From: Aeromicrobium camelliae
GTDB lineage: Bacteria > Actinomycetota > Actinomycetes > Propionibacteriales > Nocardioidaceae
Assembly: GCF_003850045.1 (NCBI RefSeq)
Contig: NZ_RQJX01000007.1
Span: forward strand, 62,001-126,000
Length of the DNA: 64,000 nt
Direction of reading: 5' to 3'
The notes under the pieces were generated by a model. The model was not told where the DNA came from. It was given only the letters and a program-made list of their open reading frames with translations, and made no database searches. The first letter of the stretch is position 1, and each line of letters begins with the position of its first letter. Below, piece by piece: positions 52,427 to 61,202 of this stretch. A program made the translations under genes and the position numbers.

Positions 52427-53074
52427 ATGGTCCGCGTGCTGGCCGTCGCCGATGAGGAGATCCCGACCGCGGAGTCCCGCGCGCGTGGACTCGACGTCGA
52501 CGTGCTCCTCGCCGCCGGAGACCTCCCCTGGGACTATCTGGAGAATCTCGGGCGTCTCCTGGAGGTGCCGGCGGTCTTCGTTCCCGGCAACCACGACCCG
52601 GTGACCGGTGGTGACGTCGCGCCGGGCGGTTTCATCAGCGCGGACGGTCACGTGGTCGAAGCCGCCGGGCTCCGGATCGCCGGACTCGGCGGATGCGTGC
52701 GGTACAACAACGGGCCGCACCAGTACACGCAGGAGGAATACCGCCTGCGTGTTCGTCGACTCGTCGCCGAAGGACGCGGTGCGGTCGACGTCCTGCTCAC
52801 GCACACCCCCGCGTCCGGGCTCGGTGACGATGCCGATCCCGCCCACCGCGGGATCGACGCTTTGCACGACGCCATCGCGACGCTGACGCCGAGCTGGCAT
52901 CTGCACGGGCACATCCACCCCTACGGCCTGCAGAAGCCGACGCACCAGGTCGGCACGACGACCGTTCTCAATGTGATCCCCTGGACCGTGATCGAGGTGG
53001 AGCCCCATCGGGGCGATCCCGCTCCCACCCGATCCGGGCCGACAGCAGAAGAGGAGGCCCACCATGGTGAGTGA
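52427..53074 (+). CDS. Metallophosphoesterase
   Basis: A 215-residue calcineurin-like protein. The first metal motif is altered: LAVADEEIP replaces D-x-H (Asp present, His replaced by Glu). The others are intact: LLAAGDLPWDYL (GD), FVPGNHDPVTGG (GNHD), LLTHTPASGL and LHGHIHPYG (GHxH). The N-terminal change may alter metal or substrate choice. ATG 52427 is 6 nt after TAGGCT (52415-52420), leaderless. It overlaps the ParB-like gene by 11 nt, which suggests a shared process. Substrate unknown. Confidence 0.85.
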   Translation: MVRVLAVADEEIPTAESRARGLDVDVLLAAGDLPWDYLENLGRLLEVPAVFVPGNHDPVTGGDVAPGGFISADGHVVEAAGLRIAGLGGCVRYNNGPHQYTQEEYRLRVRRLVAEGRGAVDVLLTHTPASGLGDDADPAHRGIDALHDAIATLTPSWHLHGHIHPYGLQKPTHQVGTTTVLNVIPWTVIEVEPHRGDPAPTRSGPTAEEEAHHGE

Positions 53075-53924
53075 CTCCGGATCGCCCCGCGTGGACGCCG
53101 AGAGCGACTTCATGCGCGCGCGGCGGCACCAGGTCCTGTCCTCGCTCGCCGCCCGTGTGCGCGGCGGCGCCGAGGACGTGGTGCAGTCCATGTCCTTCGA
53201 CGAGGTCGTCCATGCACTGGGGCGCCGTGCCGAGCACTACGTCGGCACGAAGGTCATCCCGCTCGACGCCATCGTCGGCTCGGTCGACAAGACGCGCGAC
53301 TTCGACCGCCGGTTCCGGCCCACGTCGGCGCGTAGCCGCCAACGCTGGGAGCGGCTGGCCCGCGCCAGCCGCACCGGTGAGGAGATCCCACCCATCGACG
53401 TCTACCAGGTGGGGGACTACTACTTCGTGCGCGACGGGCACCACCGGGTCTCCGTCGCACGCAGCCTCGGGCTCAAGGACATCGAGGCCCAGGTGACGGC
53501 CGTCGAGACGTTGCTGCGTCCGGTCGGCATCAACAGCCGCCGAGACCTCGAACGCAAGCACTGGCGCCGCATCCTGCTCGAGCGCGTTCCCTTCACAGGG
53601 GAGGCGCGCGCCGCGGTGGCGGTCGACGAGCCGACGGACTACGGCGTCATCGCCGAGACCGTGGAGGCGTGGGCCACCCGCACGATGCACGCCGAGGGCA
53701 CGTACATGGACCAGAAGACGATGGCCGAGCGCTGGTACGCCGAGGAGTTCGTCCCCGTCCTCGAGATGATCGAGGAGGCCGGCGTCCGGGGCCCTGACGA
53801 GCGTCCCGCCGAGGCTTACCTGCGAGTCGCGTGCGAGCGTTACCGCCTCATCCGCGAGCACGAGTGGAACACGGAAGTCCTCGAAGCCGTCCGCGCCGCG
53901 CGGGGGCGCAGCCGTCGGTCCTGA
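53064..53924 (+). CDS. ParB-like nuclease-domain protein of unknown role
   Basis: A 286-residue protein. The centre has the ParB/Srx-like core: IPPIDVYQVGDYYFVRDGHHRVSVARSLG (about residues 108-136), where DGHHR corresponds to the ParB 'DGHRR' box that binds CTP/ATP in relatives. The N-terminus (RARRHQVLSSLAARVRGG) and the C-terminal half are helical and charged. No clear helix-turn-helix for parS-type DNA binding was seen, so it is not the chromosomal ParB. ATG 53064 has AGGAGG 6 nt upstream. Overlap with the phosphoesterase gene suggests a functional pair, not characterised to my knowledge. Confidence 0.75.
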   Translation: MVSDSGSPRVDAESDFMRARRHQVLSSLAARVRGGAEDVVQSMSFDEVVHALGRRAEHYVGTKVIPLDAIVGSVDKTRDFDRRFRPTSARSRQRWERLARASRTGEEIPPIDVYQVGDYYFVRDGHHRVSVARSLGLKDIEAQVTAVETLLRPVGINSRRDLERKHWRRILLERVPFTGEARAAVAVDEPTDYGVIAETVEAWATRTMHAEGTYMDQKTMAERWYAEEFVPVLEMIEEAGVRGPDERPAEAYLRVACERYRLIREHEWNTEVLEAVRAARGRSRRS

Positions 53925-53936
53925 GCCGCCCTCCGA

Positions 53937-55094
<1,158 letters not shown>

Positions 55095-55097
55095 GGC

Positions 55098-55940
55098 TCA
55101 ACCCTTCACTGCGCCGGCGGTCAGGCCGGCGACGATCTTGCGCTGGAAAACGAGGACGAGGACGACGATCGGCACCGTGGCGACGACCGCGCCGGCGGCG
55201 AGCAGGGACGCCGGCCGGTTGAACGGATCGGCTCCGACGAAGAAGGACAGCGCCGCGGGGATCGGGCGGGCGCTCTCGGTCGAGGTCAGGGAGATCCCGA
55301 ACACGAAGTCGTTCCACGCGAAGAAGAACGTGAGGATCGCGGCGGTGAAGACCCCGGGCGCGGCGAGCGGCACGATGACGCGGCGGAACGCCTGCCAGGC
55401 GGTCGCGCCGTCGACCTGCGCCGCCTGCTCCATCTCCCAGGGGATCTCACGGAAGAACGCCGACAACGTCCAGATCGCGAGCGGGAGCGTGAACGACATG
55501 TACGGGATGATGAGGCCGAGCCACGTGTCGTAGATGCCGAGCGTGCGCCACATGTCGAAGAGCGGGCCGACGAGCGAGACCACGGGGAACATCGCGATCA
55601 CCAGCGCGGTCGTGAGCACGAACTTCTTGCCCTTGAACTCGAGCCGGGCCACCGCGTAGGCCGTGAAGGTCGCGAAGGTGACCGACAGGATCGTCGCGAT
55701 GAGCGAGATGCCGATCGAGTTGAGGATCGCCCGGGCGAACTGGTCGTCCTGGAGGACGTCGATGTAGTTCTGCCATCCGGCGCCACCGCCCTCGCTGGGG
55801 AAGAAGCCGGGGCTGCCGTTCGTCACGGCTTCTTGGGACTTGAAGGACATCGACACGATCCACGCCACGGGCAGCAGGCACCACCCGAGGATCAGTGCGA
55901 AACCCGCCACCATCCCGGCGCGGTTCAACCAGGCCTTCAT
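55098..55940 (-). CDS. Sugar ABC transporter permease (SugB/MalG type)
   Basis: A 280-residue permease with about six helices. The ATPase-coupling EAA loop is visible as [28 protein letters not shown], and MalG-type sequences flank it ([24 protein letters not shown]). It forms a heterodimeric channel with the upstream permease. It lies 1 nt after the previous stop and 3 nt before the ATPase gene in the four-gene operon. Confidence 0.92.
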   Translation of the reverse strand: MKAWLNRAGMVAGFALILGWCLLPVAWIVSMSFKSQEAVTNGSPGFFPSEGGGAGWQNYIDVLQDDQFARAILNSIGISLIATILSVTFATFTAYAVARLEFKGKKFVLTTALVIAMFPVVSLVGPLFDMWRTLGIYDTWLGLIIPYMSFTLPLAIWTLSAFFREIPWEMEQAAQVDGATAWQAFRRVIVPLAAPGVFTAAILTFFFAWNDFVFGISLTSTESARPIPAALSFFVGADPFNRPASLLAAGAVVATVPIVVLVLVFQRKIVAGLTAGAVKG

Positions 55941-55941
55941 C

Positions 55942-56877
55942 TCACCCCTCCTGCCGGGCGGCCGCGAGGTCGACCCTGAATAGCTTGACGATGAGGTACG
56001 CCACGAGCAGGACCGACAGGAACAGCAGGACCGACAGCGCCGATCCGATCCCCAGCTGGAACTGCTCGATGACCTGGCGGTACGTCAGGAACGAGATCGA
56101 CTCGGTTCCGTTGGCGCCGGCGGTCATGACGAAGATGTTGTCGAAGATGCGGTAGGCGTCGAGGGCGCGGAAGAGCACCGCCACCATGATCGCCGAGCGC
56201 ATGTTGGGCAGGATGACCTTCCACAGGCGCTGCCACCACGAGGCGCCGTCGACCTTGGCCGCTTCGATCATGTCCTCGGACACCTGCGCGAGGCCGGCGA
56301 GCAGTAGCAGCGACATGAACGGCGTCGTCTTCCAGATCTCCGACGCCATGATCGCGATCATCGACGAGGGATACTCCGCGAACCAGTTGAAGTCGTCGCC
56401 GATGAACGGCAGCCAGCTGTTGATGAAGCCGTTGGAGTTGGAGAAGGCGAACTGCCACGCGAAGCCCGAGACGACGGTGATGATGCCGTACGGAATGAGG
56501 ATCGAGGTGCGAACGACTCCGCGCGCGAAGATCACCCGGTGCATGACCATCGCGAAGGCGAAGCCGATGACCAACTCGAACACCACCGTGACCACCATGA
56601 TCATCACGGTGTTCGCGGTGTCGCGCCAGAACAGCGAGTCGGTCAGCGCGGTCACGTAATTGGAGAGGCCGACGAACTCGCGATCGTCCGGTGCCGTCAG
56701 CGAGTAGTTGAACAACGAGAGGTACAGCGCCCGCAGCATCGGGAAGGCCGTGACGAGCAGCATCAGCACGATGGCCGGGGCCACCAGCTTGCGGGCGAGG
56801 CTGTTCTCAGCGCGCGTGCGGTCGGACGCGGTTGCGGTCCTGGTCCGGTCGGCGTCAGGGGCGATCGTGGTGCTCAC
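55942..56877 (-). CDS. Sugar ABC transporter permease (SugA/MalF type)
   Basis: A 311-residue permease. An N-terminal charged extension (about 30 residues) precedes six helices, the first being LVAPAIVLMLLVTAFPMLRALYLS. EAA loop: EDMIEAAKVDGASWWQRLWKVILPNMR. The GTG start (56877) overlaps the binding-protein stop by 4 nt (GTGA), so translation is coupled. It is partner of the MalG-type permease encoded next. Confidence 0.92.
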   Translation of the reverse strand: MSTTIAPDADRTRTATASDRTRAENSLARKLVAPAIVLMLLVTAFPMLRALYLSLFNYSLTAPDDREFVGLSNYVTALTDSLFWRDTANTVMIMVVTVVFELVIGFAFAMVMHRVIFARGVVRTSILIPYGIITVVSGFAWQFAFSNSNGFINSWLPFIGDDFNWFAEYPSSMIAIMASEIWKTTPFMSLLLLAGLAQVSEDMIEAAKVDGASWWQRLWKVILPNMRSAIMVAVLFRALDAYRIFDNIFVMTAGANGTESISFLTYRQVIEQFQLGIGSALSVLLFLSVLLVAYLIVKLFRVDLAAARQEG

Positions 56878-58196
56878 AGCAGTGCCTCTCCACGTAGGAC
56901 GGCCTTGAGGAACTCGGCCGAGCGCTGGGGTGTCGTGCTCGGATCGACGGCCGTGGGGGAGTGCCAGCGCGCCTGGATGGCGTTCGAGATCTGGCTGTAG
57001 AACGCGCTCTTCGGGCGGGGGCCGCCCGTGTCGATGCTCTCGCTGAAGAGTTCGAGGAGGTCGGCGGGATACGCCTCGGCGAGCTCAGGCGAGTCGTAGA
57101 CGGACTGGCGCGACGGCATGAGGCCCTCGTTGACCGCGAGAGCGGTCTGGGCGTCGGCGCTGGAGATGCACAGTGCCGCTTCCTGGGCGAAGTCCGGGTG
57201 GTTCGTGAACGCGCCGACGCCGATGTTGATGCCGCCGATGGGGGGCCGGGACTCCTCGCCCTCGACGGTCTGCGGGTAGCGAGCCCAGCCCAGGTCCTCG
57301 AACTCCTGCTCGTCGGCGGGACCGCCGGACTTGCCGATGAGACCCTCGTAGTTCTTGTAGACGAAGGTCCAGTTCGTCATGAACTCGCCGGCCCCCTCCT
57401 CGGGGTACATGGCCCCGAGGCTGGTGCCTTCGTTGGAGGTGGTGAAGTCCGGCTGCGCAGCGGGGGAATCGGCCAGCTTCTCAATGACCGCCGCGGCTCG
57501 CTCACCCGCTTCGGAGTCGATGGTCACCTTCGCGTCGCGGCCGTCCTCGACGGTATCGGGGTCGAGGATGTCGCCCCCGGCACCCTGGATGAGGGCGTTG
57601 ATCCACACGACGTACGCCTCGTACTTGTTGGCCTGAACGCCGACGGTGCCGTCGTTCTCGGCGGCGGCGTCGATGACCTGGTCCCACGTGACCGGCCGGC
57701 TCATGTCGAGACCGGCGGCTTCGGCGAGGGACTTGCGGTACCAGAGCACTTGGGTGTTGGCCCACTGCGGCGCGGCGACGACCTCGTCGTCCCACACGAC
57801 CGTCTCGGCGGCGCCGCGGAGGACGTCGTCGTCGAGCACCTGGTCGGCGAGGTCACCCTCGAAGTGCGTCAGCCAGCCGGCGTTCGCGAACTCGGGCACG
57901 AAGACCGGGTCCAGGCTCATCAGGTCCGTCGAGCTGTCGCTGGCGGCCAACCGGCGGGCGAGCTGCGTGCGCTGATCGGTGGCGCTCGCGGGGAGCAGCT
58001 GGATCGCGATGTCGTAGTCGTCGGTGCTGCAGTCCTCGGCCAGTTGGTTGAGCGTCTCCTGGCCGTCGGGGTTGATGTACCAGTTGAGCGTCGGCTTCCC
58101 CTCGTCGCCGGCGCACCCGGCCAGCACGGAGAGTCCGACCACGGCTGCGGTGGTGGCCCCGACCGCCCTCCGCCGCGTCGTGCTCCGACGCCTCAT
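56874..58196 (-). CDS. Extracellular solute-binding lipoprotein (LpqY-like)
   Basis: A 440-residue family 1 (MalE-type) lipoprotein. Twin-Arg/basic signal start RRRSTTRRRAVG, hydrophobic core and lipobox VLAGCAGDEG (Cys about residue 28). The mature part begins LNWYINPDGQETLNQLAEDC and has ARRLAASDSSTDLMSLDPVFVPEFANAGWL, as in LpqY/ThuE-type binders of trehalose and other alpha-glucosides. It is the first gene of the operon and supplies substrate to the permeases. Ligand assignment follows from gene order and the nearby GH13 enzyme, not from binding residues. Confidence 0.9.
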   Translation of the reverse strand: MRRRSTTRRRAVGATTAAVVGLSVLAGCAGDEGKPTLNWYINPDGQETLNQLAEDCSTDDYDIAIQLLPASATDQRTQLARRLAASDSSTDLMSLDPVFVPEFANAGWLTHFEGDLADQVLDDDVLRGAAETVVWDDEVVAAPQWANTQVLWYRKSLAEAAGLDMSRPVTWDQVIDAAAENDGTVGVQANKYEAYVVWINALIQGAGGDILDPDTVEDGRDAKVTIDSEAGERAAAVIEKLADSPAAQPDFTTSNEGTSLGAMYPEEGAGEFMTNWTFVYKNYEGLIGKSGGPADEQEFEDLGWARYPQTVEGEESRPPIGGINIGVGAFTNHPDFAQEAALCISSADAQTALAVNEGLMPSRQSVYDSPELAEAYPADLLELFSESIDTGGPRPKSAFYSQISNAIQARWHSPTAVDPSTTPQRSAEFLKAVLRGEALL

Positions 58197-58252
58197 CTCT
58201 CGCGTCCCATCGAAGCGCCCCCTTCAGTGGTTCCAACGATCTCGGCCGGGAG

Positions 58253-58306
58253 GTGACCGAGGTCACGGCGGTACCTCAACGTAAAGGAGAAGTCGACACC
58301 TCGCAA
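58253..58306 (-). promoter_or_regulatory. Promoter and operator of the LpqY-SugABC-like operon
   Basis: On the minus strand, -35 TTGCGA (complement of 58301-58306), 17-bp spacer, -10 TACGTT (complement of 58278-58283). The palindrome GTGACC-GA-GGTCAC (58253-58266) lies just downstream of the predicted start of transcription, a repressor position. The cognate regulator is not in the window. Confidence 0.6.
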
Positions 58307-58334
58307 TGGGAAGGGCGAGGGACGACTCCGGTCC

Positions 58335-60023
58335 TCAGACCCCGGGGACGTGAACCTGCGAGGCGGAGAGCTCGCCGTCCAGCCACACGGTGGTGTCCGC
58401 GGGAAGTTCGCGATCCGAGGCGCCGCTCGTCACCAGGACCGTCGCGCCGGCGGGGAGCACCAACGGCGTCCTTGCGATGTTGGCGAGCACGGTCGTCGTC
58501 CGGCCCGCTGAGGCGACGACGAACGCCACCACGTCGGGTCCGAACCCATCCAGCCAGCGCAGCTCGCCGCGGCCGAGACCGCGGTCGCGGCGCAGGGTGA
58601 GCAGCGAGCGGTACATCTCGAGCGTGGAGCCGGGAACGCCCCGCTGGCGGTCCACCGCCAGCGGCCCGTACACCTCCGGCTGCGGCAGCCACGTCGCCCC
58701 TGTCTCGTTGAAGCCGAAGGCGGGCCGATCAGCCTCCCACGGGACGGGGACGCGGCAGCCGTCGCGACCGACGTCACCCTCGTCGGATCGCCAGAACGTC
58801 GGGTCCTGTCGGGCTTCCGGAGGCAGCATCGTGGCTTCGGGGAGCCCGAGTTCCTCGCCCTGATAGAGGTAGGCGGCGCCCGGGAGCGCCAGCATGAGGG
58901 CGGTGGCGGCGCGAGCGCGTCGCAGCCCGAGTTCGGCGTCCGGCTGAGGATCGTCCGGTCCGATGCCGCCGACGAGCGACGTCGTGCTCTGCGGGACGGC
59001 GAGCCGGGTGGCGTGGCGTACGACGTCGTGGTTGGACAGCACCCAGGTCTGCACCGCGCCGACGCTGCGGACGGCTTCGAGCGAGCGGGTGATCGACGCG
59101 CGCTGGTCGGTCGCGCGCCAGGGGGTCATGAGGTAGCCGAAGTTGAAGGAATGGTGGCACTCGTCCGGGCGGACGTAGCGTGCCAGCGCCTCGTCGGGCC
59201 GCACCCATGCCTCCGCGCATAGGATCCGGTCGCCGTCGTAACTGTCGACGAGCCGGCGCCACGACCGGAAGATGTCGTGCACCCCCGGCTGGTCCCACAT
59301 GGGTTGGGACGCGGTCGGATCGACGGCCAGGTCGTACTTTTCAGGCGCGTCGGGGTAGCCCTCGGTCTTGACCATGCCGTGGGCGACATCGATGCGGAAG
59401 CCGTCGACGCCCCGATCCAGCCAGAAGCGCAGGATGTCCTCGAACTCGGCCCGGATCTCGGGGTGGGACCAGTCGAAGTCCGGCTGGCTCTCATCGAACA
59501 GGTGCAAGTACCACTGGCCGGGTGCGCCGTCCGCTTCCTTGATGCGGGTCCAGGCCGACCCGCCGAACTTGCTCCGCCAGTTGTTGGGTGGTTGATCGCC
59601 GTCGGGGCCGCGGCCGTCGCGGAAGATGTAGCGAGCCCGCTCGGGGCTTCCCGGCGGTGCGGCGAGGGCCTGCTGGAACCACGCATGGTCGCTCGAGGAG
59701 TGGTTGGGCACGAGATCGACGATCAGCCGCAGGCCCAGGTGGTGAGCGCGCTCGATCAGAACGTCGAAATCGGCCAGCGTGCCGAAGCGCGGGTCCACGT
59801 CGCGGTAGTCGGCGACGTCGTAGCCGGCGTCGCGCTGCGGTGAGCGGTAGAACGGGGAGATCCACAGTGCGTCGACGCCCAACTCGACCAGATGGGGGAG
59901 CCGCGAGGTGATGCCGGGCAGGTCGCCCAGGCCGTCGCCGTCCGCGTCGGCCCAGGAGCGCGGGTAGACCTGGTAGATGACGGCGTCGCGCCACCAGGGA
60001 CTCGTGGCAGAGGACATGGGCAT
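58335..60023 (-). CDS. GH13 alpha-glucosidase
   Basis: A 562-residue alpha-amylase-family enzyme of the oligo-1,6-glucosidase/alpha-glucosidase subgroup. Conserved regions: DLVPNHSSSDHAWF (region I), DGFRIDVAHGMVK (region II, Asp nucleophile), ILCAEAWV (region III, Glu acid/base) and WVLSNHDVVRH (region IV, Asp); it opens with WWRDAVIYQVYPRSW. It should hydrolyse alpha-glucosides brought in by the importer encoded next to it. ATG 60023 has AGGAG 5 nt upstream; a second ATG follows two codons later. Earlier in-frame starts would overlap the divergent ndk. An AglA-type enzyme is also found near glbO in M. tuberculosis. Confidence 0.92.
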   Translation of the reverse strand: MPMSSATSPWWRDAVIYQVYPRSWADADGDGLGDLPGITSRLPHLVELGVDALWISPFYRSPQRDAGYDVADYRDVDPRFGTLADFDVLIERAHHLGLRLIVDLVPNHSSSDHAWFQQALAAPPGSPERARYIFRDGRGPDGDQPPNNWRSKFGGSAWTRIKEADGAPGQWYLHLFDESQPDFDWSHPEIRAEFEDILRFWLDRGVDGFRIDVAHGMVKTEGYPDAPEKYDLAVDPTASQPMWDQPGVHDIFRSWRRLVDSYDGDRILCAEAWVRPDEALARYVRPDECHHSFNFGYLMTPWRATDQRASITRSLEAVRSVGAVQTWVLSNHDVVRHATRLAVPQSTTSLVGGIGPDDPQPDAELGLRRARAATALMLALPGAAYLYQGEELGLPEATMLPPEARQDPTFWRSDEGDVGRDGCRVPVPWEADRPAFGFNETGATWLPQPEVYGPLAVDRQRGVPGSTLEMYRSLLTLRRDRGLGRGELRWLDGFGPDVVAFVVASAGRTTTVLANIARTPLVLPAGATVLVTSGASDRELPADTTVWLDGELSASQVHVPGV

Positions 60024-60060
60024 TGGTTCTCCTCTCGAGACGGGCCGATAGATTCGGACC

Positions 60061-60468
60061 ATGACACAGCGCACGCTCGTCCTCATCAAACCCGACGCCG
60101 TCCGTCGCGGCTTGGTGGGTGAAGTCCTCTCCCGCTACGAGGCCAAGGGGCTGTCGCTCGTGGCGATGGAGTTGCGCTCGATCGACGAGCAGATGGCCGA
60201 TGCGCACTACGCCGAGCACGTCGAGCAGCCGTGGTACCCGCCGTTGCGCGAGTTCGCGGTTTCCGGACCGCTCGTGGCCCTTGTGCTCGAAGGTGACGAG
60301 GCCATCGCGGTCGTCCGCGCCCTGAACGGCGCGACCGACGGACGGGCCGCCGCGCCCGGCACGATCCGCGGCGATCTCTCGTTGTCCAACCGGGAGAACC
60401 TCGTGCACGCCTCGGACTCCGAGGAGTCCGCCGCGCGTGAGATGGCGCTCTGGTTCCCCGAGCTCTGA
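60061..60468 (+). CDS. ndk: Nucleoside diphosphate kinase
   Basis: A 135-residue Ndk that balances NTP pools by a phosphohistidine ping-pong mechanism. N-terminal TLVLIKPDAVRRGLVGEVL, and the catalytic His116 in RENLVHASDSEESAARE. ATG 60061 is 6 nt after TAGATT (60049-60054), with no Shine-Dalgarno sequence, so it is leaderless. In mycobacteria ndk follows folC and DUF4233 directly; here about 7.7 kb (phosphoesterase, ParB-like protein, sugar importer, glucosidase) lie in between. Confidence 0.97.
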   Translation: MTQRTLVLIKPDAVRRGLVGEVLSRYEAKGLSLVAMELRSIDEQMADAHYAEHVEQPWYPPLREFAVSGPLVALVLEGDEAIAVVRALNGATDGRAAAPGTIRGDLSLSNRENLVHASDSEESAAREMALWFPEL

Positions 60469-60499
60469 CCGCCGGCGCACTGCCGCGCCGCTGGGCGAA

Positions 60500-61126
60500 C
60501 TAGGCGTACGTCGGCGGCACGAGGTGGTGCACGACCTGGTGGAACTGCCCGCGCACCTCGTCGGGCAGCCAGATGACGTCGTGGGAGTTCGACGCCAAGT
60601 CCAGGTCCTCTTGCAAGGTCACCACGTCGACGACCTGACGCGGGTAGTCCCGGCGTCGCTCCTCCAACGCGACCAGCGAGATCCGGATCGTCACCCCGAA
60701 CGGGTTGGGGTTGACCGCTCCGATGCCCCAGAACTCCTGCGGGTCCGCGGTCGCGCGCTGTTCGAGGTCGATCATCACGGTCGTGGTCTCTTCCTCGAGC
60801 GCCGGAAGGTCGACTTCCTCGGCCGCCACGAGCTCGACCTCGACGGATCGCACCTGATCCGCGCCCTGCCCGTCGAACCGAAGCACCTCGCGCAACGACC
60901 CGCGAGCCGGGAGCACGGCCTGGCCCACATGCGTCCCATGCACGCCGCGGGTCGTGACGTGCGGGAGTTCGATGCCGTACATGTTGTGCGGGCGGAACCG
61001 CAGCGTCGGCATCACCGACACGTCCGTGTTGTTGGTGATCGTCAGGGTCTGGTCGAGCGACCCGTCGGTCGCGACGGGCACGTACCTGAGCGTGAAGGGC
61101 TGGGGCTTGCGCTGACGTCGTTTCAC
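60500..61126 (-). CDS. Hypothetical protein
   Basis: A 208-residue protein with no recognised family. It is mostly predicted beta strand (LTITNNTDVSVMPTLRF; REVLRFDGQGADQVRSVEVELVAAEEVD; FWGIGAVNPNPFGVTIRISL), with a C-terminal helix/loop containing WLPDEVRGQFHQVVHHLVPPTY. There is no signal peptide or membrane segment. The beta-sandwich look suggests a binding or structural module. The GTG start is 6 nt after TAGGCT (complement of 61133-61138), so it is a leaderless single gene. It is divergent from the radical-SAM gene. Confidence 0.7.
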   Translation of the reverse strand: MKRRQRKPQPFTLRYVPVATDGSLDQTLTITNNTDVSVMPTLRFRPHNMYGIELPHVTTRGVHGTHVGQAVLPARGSLREVLRFDGQGADQVRSVEVELVAAEEVDLPALEEETTTVMIDLEQRATADPQEFWGIGAVNPNPFGVTIRISLVALEERRRDYPRQVVDVVTLQEDLDLASNSHDVIWLPDEVRGQFHQVVHHLVPPTYA

Positions 61127-61202
61127 GCAGCGAGCCTAGTGGGCCTCCGAGCCTGCCCACGGGGTTTCACTGAGCGTGGGGCGAGCGCCTACCCTGGACG
61201 TC

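Noticed and set aside
60024-60089. Longer N-terminus for the GH13 enzyme
   Set aside because: It would overlap the divergent ndk start and bypass a good AGGAG site before ATG 60023.
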